From Streptacidiphilus sp. PB12-B1b (GTDB lineage Bacteria > Actinomycetota > Actinomycetes > Streptomycetales > Streptomycetaceae): DNA of 64,000 nucleotides. Under the pieces are notes generated by a model that had not been told where the DNA came from, did not search any database, and saw only the letters and a program-made list of their open reading frames with translations. Below, piece after piece: positions 13,291 to 22,789 of this stretch. Position 1 is the stretch's first letter, and every line of letters starts with the position of its first letter. The translations under genes and the position numbers were made by a program. The DNA lies in NCBI RefSeq assembly GCF_014084125.1, contig NZ_CP048405.1:992001-1056000 (forward strand), given 5' to 3'.

Positions 13291-16059
13291 GTGAGGGAGC
13301 CACGCCGAAAGCCGAGCGCCGCTGCACGTGCGCGGCTGCGACGCAGTGCCGCGAACCGTGCGCGCCCCGGCAGAGCGGGCGGCGTCCCGCCCGTTCCCGA
13401 CCTGTTCGCACCCGCGCCCGGCGCCCGCAGCCGCCCCCCGGCCCCGTTCCCGGCCGCTCCTGCATCCGCACCGGCGGCGGGCGGATATCCGGAGCCGGAG
13501 CGCGAGCTATCGCCCCCGGGGGCCGATCCGGCGCCGGACAGCATCCTGGACGCCGTCCGCGTGGCCATCGTCGTCCTGGACACCACCGGGCGGATCGTGC
13601 TGTGGAGCCCGGCCGCCGAGGAACTGCTCGGCTGGCCCAGTGAGCTGCTGATCGGCCGCAAGCTGGCCGAGTTCTTCGGTCGGGAGAAGCGCTCCGCCCC
13701 CGACGCCGCCCCCGACTCCGCAGCGGACGGCGGCACCGGCGCACCGGAGGGCCCCGGCGCGGAGGCCGCTCCCGAGCCGGACGACGCCCCCCAGGGCCCC
13801 CGGATGCAGGAGATCGTCGACCAGGTGCTGGGCGGCGGCGGCTGGCGCGGCTCGGTGGTGCTGCGCGACAGCCGGGACGGTCTGATCACGCTGGACGCCC
13901 GGCTGTCCCGGCTGGTGGACGGCGACGGCATGACCTTCCTGCTGGTGCGGCTGGCCGACCTGGCCCGGCTGCAGGCGGTGGAGCACGACCTGGCGGTGCA
14001 GGACGCCCTGTTCGAGCAGTCGCCGCTGGGCATCGCCGTCTTCGACCGCGAGCTGCGCTACGTCCGGGTGAACGAGACCCTGGCCCGGATGAACGGGGTC
14101 GCCCTGGAGGACCACCTCGGCCGCACCGCCGGGGAGACCCTGCCCGAGGCGTCCGCCGACGAGGTCACCGCCATCCAGCGGCAGGTGATGGCGACCGGCG
14201 AGCCGGTGGTGGACCTGACCGTGGCCGGGCCGCACCCCTTCAATCCGGGCTTCCGCTCGATCTCCTACGCCCGGCTGCACGACCGCGCCGGTCAGATCAT
14301 CGGGATCACCGGTACCATCATGGACGTCACCGACCGCTACCGCGCGGTCGCCAAGGTCGAGTACGCCCGCCGCCGCCTGGCGCTGCTCAACGAGCTGGGC
14401 GCGCGCATCGGCGATCTGCTGGACGCCGGCCGGATCGCCCAGGAGCTGGCCGACGCGCTGGTGCCGACCCTGGCCGACTACTCCGGCGTGGTGCTGCTGC
14501 AGGCCGTCGGCGACGGCGACGACCTGCCCCGGCACCCGCACCAGCAGGTGATGCCGATGCTGCTGATGGGCGCCAGCGGGATCACCCGCAATCCGGTGGC
14601 CGAGGCGGTGATCCGGTTCGGCGACCGGGTGCCACTGACCGAGGGCACCGTCTTCGCCCGGGTGCTGGGCACCGGCGTGTCGGAGCTGCTGGACTCGCTG
14701 GAGGCGCTGGAGGAGGGCACCGAGGCCGACGATCCCCGGCTGGAGGCCGCCTACGAGCTGGGGCTGCACTCGATGCTGGTGGTGCCGCTGCGGGCGCGCG
14801 GCATCGTCCTCGGCTTCATGCTGCTGTGCCGGGCCGGGCGGCGCGAGGGCTTCGACCGGGACGAGATGGCCTTCGCCGACGAGATCGCCGACCGGGCCGG
14901 CGCCTCGCTGGACAACGCCCGGCTGTACGCCCGCGAGCGCGCCGCCGCGCTGATGCTGCAGCGCACCCTGCTGCCGCAGACCGTGCCCCGGCCGCCCGGC
15001 GTCGAGGTCGGCTACCGCTACATCCCGGGCAGCAGCGGCACGGAGGTCGGCGGCGACTGGTTCGACGTCGTCCCGCTGCCGGACGGCCGGACCGCGCTGG
15101 TCGTCGGCGACGTCATGGGCCACGGGCTGCGCGCCGCCGCGACCATGGGCCGGCTGCGCACCGCCGTCCGCACCCTGGCCGGGCTCGGCCTGCCGCCGGA
15201 GGCGGTGCTGCAGCACGTCCACGACCTGGCCGACGACCTGGCCCAGGGGCCGGACGAGGCGCTGATCGCCACCTGCGTCTACGCCGTCTACGACCCGCTG
15301 ACCCGGCAGCTGACGCTGGCCAAGGCCGGCCACACCGCGCCGATCCTGGCCGTCCCCGGCGAGCCGGCCCGGCTGCTGGAGCTGCCCTCGGGCACCCCGC
15401 TGGGCGTCGGCGGGGTGTCGTTCGAGTCGGTCGCGCTGACCGTGCCCGAGAACACCCTGCTGCTGCTCTACACCGACGGCCTGGTGGAGTCCCGCACCGA
15501 GGACATCGACGTCGGCACCAAACGCCTGTGCGACGTGCTGGACCAGCCGGTCGAAACCATCGAGGACACCTGCGAGCGCATCCTGGACACCCTGGAGCGC
15601 GGGCAGGAGCCGGACGACGTGGCGCTGCTGCTGGCCCGCCTGGGCCGGGCCGAGCCCGCCGCCTCCGCCCACCAGGCGCAGTGGACGCTGACCGCCGACC
15701 CCTCCGCGCCGAGCCGGGCCCGGCGGCTGGTGCGCTCCACCCTCACCGGCTGGGGCGTGCCGGACCTCTCGGACGTGGCGGAGCTGCTCGTCAGCGAGCT
15801 GGTCACCAACGCCGTCCGCTACTCGCAGGCGCCGATCGGGCTGCGGCTGCTGAAGGACCGGATGCTGCTGGTCGAGGTCTCCGACCCGCTGCCGGACCCG
15901 CCGCAGCAGCGGCAGGCGGCGCGGACCGACGAGGGCGGGCGCGGACTGGAGCTGGTGCACAGCCTCGCCGACCGGTGGGGGACCAGGGTCGAGGGCGCCG
16001 GGAAGGTGGTCTGGTTCGAGCAGAGCCTGCCGTCCGCCCCTCCCGCTCCGGCAAGTTGA
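13291..16059 (+). CDS. PAS-PAS-GAF-SpoIIE-HATPase multidomain serine phosphatase/anti-sigma kinase (copy A)
   Basis: A 922-residue signalling protein. A basic Pro/Ala-rich N-terminus (1-75) is followed by a PAS domain near 80-215, interrupted by a roughly 45-residue acidic low-complexity insert. A second PAS spans about 235-350 (QSPLGIAVFDRELRYVRVNE) and a GAF domain about 360-545. The PP2C-type SpoIIE domain (about 565-780) has GGDWFDVVPLPDG, VGDVMGHGLRAAA and LLYTDGLVESR. A GHKL ATPase of the RsbW type (about 790-915) has ELLVSELVTNAVRYS and DEGGRGLELVHSLADRWG. Both metal-binding aspartates and the N-box are intact. Such fusions are thought to set the phosphorylation state of anti-sigma antagonists. 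There are no membrane segments. The start is GTG. Confidence 0.93.
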   Translation: MREPRRKPSAAARARLRRSAANRARPGRAGGVPPVPDLFAPAPGARSRPPAPFPAAPASAPAAGGYPEPERELSPPGADPAPDSILDAVRVAIVVLDTTGRIVLWSPAAEELLGWPSELLIGRKLAEFFGREKRSAPDAAPDSAADGGTGAPEGPGAEAAPEPDDAPQGPRMQEIVDQVLGGGGWRGSVVLRDSRDGLITLDARLSRLVDGDGMTFLLVRLADLARLQAVEHDLAVQDALFEQSPLGIAVFDRELRYVRVNETLARMNGVALEDHLGRTAGETLPEASADEVTAIQRQVMATGEPVVDLTVAGPHPFNPGFRSISYARLHDRAGQIIGITGTIMDVTDRYRAVAKVEYARRRLALLNELGARIGDLLDAGRIAQELADALVPTLADYSGVVLLQAVGDGDDLPRHPHQQVMPMLLMGASGITRNPVAEAVIRFGDRVPLTEGTVFARVLGTGVSELLDSLEALEEGTEADDPRLEAAYELGLHSMLVVPLRARGIVLGFMLLCRAGRREGFDRDEMAFADEIADRAGASLDNARLYARERAAALMLQRTLLPQTVPRPPGVEVGYRYIPGSSGTEVGGDWFDVVPLPDGRTALVVGDVMGHGLRAAATMGRLRTAVRTLAGLGLPPEAVLQHVHDLADDLAQGPDEALIATCVYAVYDPLTRQLTLAKAGHTAPILAVPGEPARLLELPSGTPLGVGGVSFESVALTVPENTLLLLYTDGLVESRTEDIDVGTKRLCDVLDQPVETIEDTCERILDTLERGQEPDDVALLLARLGRAEPAASAHQAQWTLTADPSAPSRARRLVRSTLTGWGVPDLSDVAELLVSELVTNAVRYSQAPIGLRLLKDRMLLVEVSDPLPDPPQQRQAARTDEGGRGLELVHSLADRWGTRVEGAGKVVWFEQSLPSAPPAPAS

Positions 16060-16256
16060 GGCGTAGGGTTCCGAATCCGACGGCCGTCGACCGATGGGGA
16101 GGGACGGGAGGTCCGGCGCGGTCCGACGAGGTGGGAACGGCAATTCATTACCTCGATTTGATGTTGTGTACCCCTGGGACGTGTGCGGTCGCGCCGAGAT
16201 GATGAATACTCGGAGCAGGCGACATCCAGGTGCCGAAGGCTGGAGGAGTCGGGCAG

Positions 16257-19013
16257 TTGAGTGACATGCCGACACACAGGGCGTCATGGGGCACCGGAAC
16301 GGGCCCGGCGCTCGACCCGGCCGCGCCCGCTCCCGCGCACGAGGCAGTACCCGAGCCGCGCTCGGGCCCCGCGCCCGAGCCGGGGCAGCGGCCGGACGGT
16401 GAGGGCGGTGCGCCCGCACCGGACGCCACGCCCGGACCCGACGCCGCGCCCGGACCCGACGGCGCGCGGGCCGAAGCGCCCGACGCCCGGACGGAAGCGG
16501 ACGCCGACGCCGCAGCCGGGGCCGACGCCGCGGCGGCCGCCGAGGCGCGGGCCGTTCCGGCCGAGTGGGGCCACGGCGAGCCGGGGTCGATCTACGACTA
16601 CATACGCGTCGCCGCCTTCGCCATCGGTCCCGACGGCCTGATCAGCCAGTGGAGCGACCGTGCCGCGGAGTTCTTCGACGTCCCCGCCGAGGAGGCGGTG
16701 GGCTGCGACCCGGTGACCACCTTCGCCCCCCGCGAGCTGTGGCGGCGCGGCCGCGACCGGATGACCGAGATCCTCGCCGGGCAGGAGTGGGTCGGCACCG
16801 CCCCCTACCGCGACAGCGACGGCACCGAGGGCGTCGCCGAGCTGTACCTGATGCCCGCCCGCGGCGAGGACGGCCGCAGCGGCGTCGTCTGCATGGCCGT
16901 CGACCTGCGCAAGCTCCGCCGGATCGAGACCGATCTGGCCGCCTCGGAGGCGGTCTTCGGCCAGGCCCCCACCGGTTTCGTGCTGTTCGACCGGGAGCTG
17001 ACCGTCCAGCGCGTCAACGAGAGCTTCGCCGAGGGCCTCGGCGTGACCCCGGCCGACCTGCACGGCCTGACCGCCGCCGACCTGCTGCCGCGCCCGGACG
17101 CGGAGCGGCTGCTGCAGGCCCTGCACACCGTCCTGGAGACCGGTGAGCCCGTCGTCGACCTGCGCTTCAACGGCACCGTCCCGTCCAAGCCGGGCCGCCG
17201 CCGCTGGTCCATCTCGCTGTACCGGCTGCTGAGTTCGAACGACCGGACGATGGGCGTGGCCGGCCAGGTGGTGGACGTCACCGGGCGGCAGCGCGCCGAG
17301 CGCGAGGCCGCCAGCGCCCGCCGCAGCCTGGCGCTGCTCAACGAGGCCGGGGCGCACATCGGTTCGACCCTGGATCTGGAGGTCACCGCCAAGGAACTGC
17401 TGGACGTGGCCGTCCCGGGCTTCTGCGACATCGCCACGGTGGACCTCTACAGCGGGGTGCTGGCCGACACCGACCTGGGCCCGAGCCACCCCTCGGTGCG
17501 CACCGACGGCGCGGGCGAGCTGCGCCGGGTCGCCTCTGCCAGCACCGTCGGCTACCACCCGGTGCCCGGCGTGCAGTCGGTGCTGCCGGGGCCGCGTGCG
17601 GAGGTCGGCGGCGCGTTCTGCTACCCGCCGTACTCCCCGTACGCCAAGGCGCTGCGCACCGGCCGGAGCGTCACGCTGAACTCGCCGGGCAACCCCGACC
17701 CGGATCCGATGATCCAGGGCACCGTCATCGTCCCCATGGTGGCCCGGGACACCGTGCTGGGCCTGGTCCAGCTCTCGCGGACCAAGGGCAGCGAGCCGTT
17801 CGACTCGCGGGACGTCGCCATCGCCACCGAGCTGGTCGCCCGCGCGGCGGTGTGCATCGACAACGCCCGGCTCTACCGGCGCGAGCACGAGCGGGCGCTG
17901 ATCCTGCAGCGCAGCCTGCTGCCCCCGGGCAGCCCGGCCGCGTCCGGCCTGGAGATCGCCTGCCGCTACCGCCCCGGCAGCAGCGGCACCGAGGTCGGCG
18001 GCGACTGGTTCGACGTCATCCAGCTGCCCGGCAACCGCACCGCGCTGGTCATCGGCGACGTCATGGGCCGGGGCCTGCGGGCGGCGGTGGCGATGGGTCA
18101 GCTGCGCTCCGCGGTACGCACCCTGGCCATGCTCGACCTGGACCCGGCCGAGGTGCTGACCGCCCTGGACGAGATCGCCCGCGGCCTGAGCGACGGCACC
18201 AGCCCGGACTCCGACCCGGACTCCGGCCTGGACGAGCTGTACCTGGCGACCTGCGTCTACGCCGTGTACGACGCGGTGACCCGGCGCTGCACCTTCGCCA
18301 ACGCCGGGCACCTGCCGCCGGTGCTGGTCAATCCGGGCGAGGACGCGCTGATGCTGGACGTCCCGCCGGGGCTGCCGCTGGGCGTCGGCGGCGAGCCGTT
18401 CGAGGAGGTCACCGTCGACATCCCGGACGGCGCCCTGCTCGGCCTGTACACCGACGGCCTGGTGGAGTCCCGCAAGCACCAGCTGGAGGAGGGCCTGTCG
18501 GCGCTGCGGACCACCCTGTCCGGGCCGCCGCGGCAGCTGGAGAACCTCTGCGACCACCTGCTCACCGCGCTCGACCCGCACCACGGCGAGGACGACATCG
18601 CGCTGCTGATGGCCCGCGTCCACGCGCTGCCGGACGACGCCGTCGGCGACTGGATGCTGCCCTCGGAGCCGACGTCGGTGGCCCGGGCCCGCGAACTGGC
18701 CTGCGCCTGGCTGCTGTCACGCGGCCTGGACGACCTGATCGACACCACCGAGCTGCTGGTCAGCGAGCTGGCCACGAACGCGCTGCGGCACGGCCGGGGC
18801 GACATCCGGCTGCGGCTGCTGCGGGACACCACGCTGGTGTGCGAGGTGTGGGACAACGGCTACGCCCAGCCGCGCCAGCGCCGGGCCCGCGACACCGACG
18901 AGGGCGGGCGCGGGCTGCAGCTGGTCAGCATGCTCGCGGACCGCTGGGGCTCGCGGCGGACGCCGACCGGCAAGACGGTCTGGTTCGAACTGCCGCTGCC
19001 CGCCGCGCGCTGA
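16257..19013 (+). CDS. PAS-PAS-GAF-SpoIIE-HATPase multidomain serine phosphatase/anti-sigma kinase (copy B)
   Basis: About 918 residues with the same order of parts as copy A. The N-terminus is a Pro/Ala/Glu-rich region with repeated PDA/PGPDAAPGPDG units. PAS domains begin near IYDYIRVAAFAIGPDG and GQAPTGFVLFDRELTVQRVNE. A GAF domain lies in the middle. The SpoIIE domain has GGDWFDVIQLPGN, IGDVMGRGLRAA and LYTDGLVESR; the HATPase has ELLVSELATNALRHG and DEGGRGLQLVSMLADRWG. The TTG at 16257 is preferred because GGAGGAG lies 8 bp upstream; a GTG at 16230 and an ATG at 16266 are alternatives. It follows copy A by 197 bp on the same strand. The pair looks like an old tandem duplication. A nested hairpin after the stop faces the convergent sdh operon. 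Confidence 0.9.
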   Translation: MSDMPTHRASWGTGTGPALDPAAPAPAHEAVPEPRSGPAPEPGQRPDGEGGAPAPDATPGPDAAPGPDGARAEAPDARTEADADAAAGADAAAAAEARAVPAEWGHGEPGSIYDYIRVAAFAIGPDGLISQWSDRAAEFFDVPAEEAVGCDPVTTFAPRELWRRGRDRMTEILAGQEWVGTAPYRDSDGTEGVAELYLMPARGEDGRSGVVCMAVDLRKLRRIETDLAASEAVFGQAPTGFVLFDRELTVQRVNESFAEGLGVTPADLHGLTAADLLPRPDAERLLQALHTVLETGEPVVDLRFNGTVPSKPGRRRWSISLYRLLSSNDRTMGVAGQVVDVTGRQRAEREAASARRSLALLNEAGAHIGSTLDLEVTAKELLDVAVPGFCDIATVDLYSGVLADTDLGPSHPSVRTDGAGELRRVASASTVGYHPVPGVQSVLPGPRAEVGGAFCYPPYSPYAKALRTGRSVTLNSPGNPDPDPMIQGTVIVPMVARDTVLGLVQLSRTKGSEPFDSRDVAIATELVARAAVCIDNARLYRREHERALILQRSLLPPGSPAASGLEIACRYRPGSSGTEVGGDWFDVIQLPGNRTALVIGDVMGRGLRAAVAMGQLRSAVRTLAMLDLDPAEVLTALDEIARGLSDGTSPDSDPDSGLDELYLATCVYAVYDAVTRRCTFANAGHLPPVLVNPGEDALMLDVPPGLPLGVGGEPFEEVTVDIPDGALLGLYTDGLVESRKHQLEEGLSALRTTLSGPPRQLENLCDHLLTALDPHHGEDDIALLMARVHALPDDAVGDWMLPSEPTSVARARELACAWLLSRGLDDLIDTTELLVSELATNALRHGRGDIRLRLLRDTTLVCEVWDNGYAQPRQRRARDTDEGGRGLQLVSMLADRWGSRRTPTGKTVWFELPLPAAR

Positions 19014-19016
19014 GCC

Positions 19017-19055
19017 GCCCGGGGCCGGGCCGGACGTACCGGCTCCGCCCCGGGC
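19017..19055. terminator. Nested hairpin between convergent copy B phosphatase and sdhB
   Basis: An outer 9-bp stem (19017-19025 with 19047-19055) encloses an inner 5-bp stem (19029-19033 with 19039-19043). It fills the 62-bp gap between two convergent genes, so it can serve both directions. Confidence 0.65.
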
Positions 19056-19075
19056 GCGCGCCGCCCGGGCCGCGA

Positions 19076-19840
19076 TCAGCGGCGGCGGCCGATCTTCGAG
19101 CCCAGCCACACCAGCGGGTCGTACTTGCGGTCGGCGGCGCGCTCCTTCAGCGGGATCAGCGCGTTGTCGGTGATCCTGATGTGCTCGGGGCAGACCTCGG
19201 TGCAGCACTTGGTGATGTTGCACAGGCCGAGGCCGTGCTCCTCCTGCGCGGTGCGCTTGCGGTCCAGGCCGTTCTCCTCGGCGGCGTCCAGCGGGTGCAT
19301 GTCCAGCTCGGCGATCCGCATCAGGAAGCGCGGGCCGGAGAACGCCGCCTTGTTCTCCTCGTGGTCCCGGACCGCGTGGCAGGTGTCCTGGCACAGGAAG
19401 CACTCGATGCACTTGCGGAACTCCTGCGAGCGGTTCACGTCCGCCTGCTGCATCCGGTACTCGCCCGGGCCCAGCCCCTCCGGCGGCACGAACGCCGGGA
19501 CCTCGCGCGCCTTGGCGTAGTTGAAGGAGACGTCGGTGACCAGGTCCCGCTGCACCGGGAAGGTCCGCATGGGCGTGATGGTGACCGGCTCGTCCGGCGG
19601 CAGCGTGGACATCCGGGTCATGCACATCAGCCGCGGCCTGCCGTTGATCTCGGCGCTGCACGAACCGCACTTGCCGGCCTTGCAGTTCCAGCGGACGGCC
19701 AGGTCGGGCGTCTGGGTGGCCTGCAGCCGGTGCACGATGTCCAGCACCACCTCACCCTCGTTGACCTCGACCGTGTAGTCCTCCAGACCGCCGCCGGAGG
19801 AGTCGCCGCGCCACACGCGGAAGTTGGCCTGGTAGCTCAC
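19076..19840 (-). CDS. sdhB: Succinate dehydrogenase/fumarate reductase iron-sulfur subunit
   Basis: A 254-residue iron-sulfur subunit. The N-terminal plant-type [2Fe-2S] domain has WNCKAGKCGSCSAEINGRPRLMC. The C-terminal dicluster domain has CIECFLCQDTC and CNITKCCTEVCPEH, supplying ligands for [4Fe-4S] and [3Fe-4S] clusters. It passes electrons from the SdhA flavin to the membrane quinone pool. The GTG start overlaps the sdhA stop (GTGA), so the two are translationally coupled. The order sdhC-sdhA-sdhB with a five-helix membrane subunit is that of the second, SCO0922-0924-like complex of Streptomyces, not the classical four-gene sdhCDAB. Confidence 0.95.
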   Translation of the reverse strand: MSYQANFRVWRGDSSGGGLEDYTVEVNEGEVVLDIVHRLQATQTPDLAVRWNCKAGKCGSCSAEINGRPRLMCMTRMSTLPPDEPVTITPMRTFPVQRDLVTDVSFNYAKAREVPAFVPPEGLGPGEYRMQQADVNRSQEFRKCIECFLCQDTCHAVRDHEENKAAFSGPRFLMRIAELDMHPLDAAEENGLDRKRTAQEEHGLGLCNITKCCTEVCPEHIRITDNALIPLKERAADRKYDPLVWLGSKIGRRR

Positions 19841-21843
19841 TGGTCGGCTCCCGTCGGGGCGTCGGCGGCAGCGCTGCCGCCGGCCGTGGAGGTGTCGGGC
19901 GCGGAGGCCGCGCGCGGGGCGGGGACGCCGGTGGCCGGCAGCTCCGCCTCGGTCAGGTACTTGCGCAGCTCGTCCAGGCCGAAGAGGTCCAGCAGGTCCG
20001 CCCGGATCGGCGGGTTGGCCTTGCGCTGGACGCTGATCTGCGCCTCGGCGCCGGGCTTCTCCGCCAGCGAGCAGATCAGGTTGACCCGCCGCCACTCGTG
20101 GTCCATGGCCGGGTGGTCCTCGCGGGTGTGCCCGCCCCGGCTCTCGGTGCGCTCCAGCGCCGCGCGGGCGACGCACTCGGAGACCAGCAGCATGTTCCGC
20201 AGGTCCAGCGCCAGGTGCCAGCCGGGGTTGAACTGCCGGTGGCCCTCGACCACCGCCCGGTCGGCGCGCTCCCGCAGCTCGGCCAGCCGTTGCAGCGCCT
20301 CGGCCATCTCGCCCTCCCGGCGGATGATGCCGACCAGGTCGTTCATCGACTGCTGCAGCTCCTGGTGCAGCGTGTACGGGTTCTCCACCGGGCCCTGCGC
20401 CCCGGAGCCCTCGAACGGCGCGACCGCCTCCGCCGCCGCGGCGGTGATCTGCTCCTCGTCCAGGGCGGGCCGCTCGGCCAGCGCCGCCGAGTACAGCGCG
20501 GCGTGCAGCCCGGCCCGGCGGCCGAAGACCAGCAGGTCGGAGAGCGAGTTGCCGCCCAGCCGGTTGGAGCCGTGCATGCCCCCGGCGACCTCCCCGGCCG
20601 CGTACAGGCCGGGCACCCGTGAGGCGGCGGTGTCCGGGTCCACCTCCACGCCGCCCATGACGTAGTGGCAGGTCGGGCCGACCTCCATCGGCTCGGCGGT
20701 GATGTCGACGTCCGCCAGCTCCTTGAACTGGTGGTGCATGGAGGGCAGCCGGCGGCGGATCTCCTCGGCCGGGAGCCGGGTGGAGACGTCCAGATAGACC
20801 CCGCCGTGCGGGGTGCCGCGCCCGGCCTTCACCTCGGAGTTGATGGCCCGGGCCACCTCGTCCCGGGGCAGCAGCTCCGGCGGGCGACGGTTGCCGGCCT
20901 GGTCGGTGTACCAGCGGTCGCCCTCGGCCTCGGTCTCGGCGTACTTCTCCCGGAACACGTCCGGGATGTAGTCGAACATGAAGCGCTTGCCCTCGCTGTT
21001 GCGCAGCACCCCGCCGTCGCCGCGCACCGACTCGGTGACCAGGATGCCCTTGACCGAGGGCGGCCAGACCATCCCGGTGGGGTGGAACTGCACGAACTCC
21101 ATGTTCACCAGGGTCGCCCCGGCCAGCAGCGCCAGCGCGTGGCCGTCCCCGGTGTACTCCCAGGAGTTGGAGGTGACCTTGAAGGACTTGCCGATGCCGC
21201 CGGTGGCCAGCACCACGGCCGGGGCCTCGATGGTGAAGAACCGACCGGACTCGCGCTGGTAGCCGAAGACCCCGCTGACCCGCTCGCCGCCGCGGGAGTC
21301 CACCGCCTTCAGCACCCGGGTGACGGTGTACTCCTGGAAGACCCGGATCCTGGCCTCGTGGTCGCCGTACTCGGTGAAGTCCTGCTGCTGGAGCGACACC
21401 ACCTTCTGCTGCAGGGTGCGGATCAGCTCCAGGCCGGTGCGGTCGCCGACGTGGGCCAGGCGCGGGTACTCGTGGCCGCCGAAGTTGCGCTGCGAGATCC
21501 GGCCGTCCTTGGTGCGGTCGAACAGCGCGCCCCAGGTCTCCAGCTCCCAGACCCGGTCCGGGGCCTCCTTGGCGTGCAGCTCGGCCATCCGCCAGTGGTT
21601 CAGGAACTTGCCGCCGCGCATGGTGTCGCGGAAGTGCGTCTGCCAGTTGTCGTCGGAGTTGACGTTCCCCATGCTGGCGGCGATGCCGCCCTCCGCCATC
21701 ACGGTGTGGGCCTTGCCGAACAGCGACTTGCAGATGATCGCCGTGCGCATCCCCTGCTCGCGGGCCTCGATCGCCGCGCGCAGCCCCGCACCTCCGGCGC
21801 CGACGACGACCACGTCGTACGAGTGGCGCTCCACCTCGGTCAT
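19837..21843 (-). CDS. sdhA: Succinate dehydrogenase/fumarate reductase flavoprotein subunit
   Basis: A 668-residue FAD subunit. The dinucleotide-binding motif is DVVVVGAGGAGLRAAIEA near residue 9. The FAD-attachment region is KSLFGKAHTVMAEGGIAAS, with the conserved histidine H47 positioned for covalent FAD. Catalytic-site blocks include FVQFHPTGM, LVTESVRGDGG, EVGPTCHYVMGG and GLYAAGEVAGGMHGSNRLGGNSL. The C-terminal 35 residues form an Ala/Ser/Pro-rich tail absent from most relatives. It oxidises succinate to fumarate (or the reverse) on the cytoplasmic face. It overlaps sdhB by 4 bp and follows the membrane subunit by 20 bp. Confidence 0.96.
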   Translation of the reverse strand: MTEVERHSYDVVVVGAGGAGLRAAIEAREQGMRTAIICKSLFGKAHTVMAEGGIAASMGNVNSDDNWQTHFRDTMRGGKFLNHWRMAELHAKEAPDRVWELETWGALFDRTKDGRISQRNFGGHEYPRLAHVGDRTGLELIRTLQQKVVSLQQQDFTEYGDHEARIRVFQEYTVTRVLKAVDSRGGERVSGVFGYQRESGRFFTIEAPAVVLATGGIGKSFKVTSNSWEYTGDGHALALLAGATLVNMEFVQFHPTGMVWPPSVKGILVTESVRGDGGVLRNSEGKRFMFDYIPDVFREKYAETEAEGDRWYTDQAGNRRPPELLPRDEVARAINSEVKAGRGTPHGGVYLDVSTRLPAEEIRRRLPSMHHQFKELADVDITAEPMEVGPTCHYVMGGVEVDPDTAASRVPGLYAAGEVAGGMHGSNRLGGNSLSDLLVFGRRAGLHAALYSAALAERPALDEEQITAAAAEAVAPFEGSGAQGPVENPYTLHQELQQSMNDLVGIIRREGEMAEALQRLAELRERADRAVVEGHRQFNPGWHLALDLRNMLLVSECVARAALERTESRGGHTREDHPAMDHEWRRVNLICSLAEKPGAEAQISVQRKANPPIRADLLDLFGLDELRKYLTEAELPATGVPAPRAASAPDTSTAGGSAAADAPTGADQ

Positions 21844-21863
21844 TCGACGTCCTCACTGGTGAC

Positions 21864-22700
21864 TTAAAAGAAGCGCGGATCGCTGAAAGCGCCGCTGGCG
21901 AGCAGGTAGACATAGAGGTCGGCGACTCCGACGCTGATCAGCGACGCCCAGGCGAGCTGCATGTGCCGGGCGTTGAGCCGCCCGACCAGGCTCCACAGCC
22001 GGTAGCGAACCGGGTGCTTGGAGAAGTGCTTCAGCCGCCCGCCGACGATGTGCCGGCAGGAGTGGCAGGAGAGCGTGTACGCCCAGATCAGGACGATGTT
22101 GGCGAGGAACACCAGCGTCCCCAGCCCGGCGTGGCCCCACTGCCCGGCGGCGTTGCGGAAGCTCAGCACGGTGTCGTAGCTGAGCACCCCGGCGACCAGC
22201 ACCGCGAAGTAGAAGAAGTACCGGTGCAGGTTCTGCAGGATCAGCGGGAACCGGGTCTCGCCGCTGTACGAGGCGTGCGGCTCGGCCACCGCGCAGGCCG
22301 GGGGAGAGGACCAGAACGACCGGTAGTACGCCTTGCGGTAGTAGTAGCAGGTGCCGCGGAAGCCCAGCGGGAAGACCAGCACCAGCAGCGCCGGGGAGAT
22401 CCGCCACCAGCTGCCGAACAGCGCCCAGTCGGCGCCGTCCGGGATCTTCGGGCAGTTCGCGGCCAGGCAGGGGGAGTAGAACGGCGACAGGTACGGCGCC
22501 GCGTAGGAGGTGTGCAGGCCCCAGAAGGCCCGCCAGGTGGAGTACACGACGAAGGCCAGCAGGCCCAGCGCGGTGGCCAGTTGCGGCACCCACCAGCGGT
22601 CGGTGCGCAGGTGGCGGGCGGCGATGGCGGCCCGGCCGGGGGCGTGCACGCCCCGCCCGGCCGGTTGTCGACTGTCCGGGGGCCGGATCTCGGTGGTCAC
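21864..22700 (-). CDS. sdhC: Succinate dehydrogenase membrane anchor (cytochrome b-type, five-helix)
   Basis: A 278-residue integral membrane protein with five predicted segments. They start near WVPQLATALGLLAFVVYS, ISPALLVLVFPLGFRG, YFFYFAVLVAGVLSYD, LGTLVFLANIVLIWAYTL and LAWASLISVGVADLYVYL. Histidines such as H in NLHRYFFYF and the SCHSCRH cluster are candidates for haem ligation. The large size and five helices suit a fused SdhC/D-type anchor. The GTG start is supported by AGGAGG in the preceding 20 bp. As first gene of the sdhCAB operon it anchors the complex and carries the quinone site. The function is inferred mainly from position. Confidence 0.88.
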   Translation of the reverse strand: MTTEIRPPDSRQPAGRGVHAPGRAAIAARHLRTDRWWVPQLATALGLLAFVVYSTWRAFWGLHTSYAAPYLSPFYSPCLAANCPKIPDGADWALFGSWWRISPALLVLVFPLGFRGTCYYYRKAYYRSFWSSPPACAVAEPHASYSGETRFPLILQNLHRYFFYFAVLVAGVLSYDTVLSFRNAAGQWGHAGLGTLVFLANIVLIWAYTLSCHSCRHIVGGRLKHFSKHPVRYRLWSLVGRLNARHMQLAWASLISVGVADLYVYLLASGAFSDPRFF

Positions 22701-22789
22701 GCTTTCCTCGTCCTCCTGCGACTGCTGTCGGTGGGTCTCCCGGTGCCGCCCCGGCGGGGCCGGATGAGGCCGGGAGGGGCCGGGTGCGG

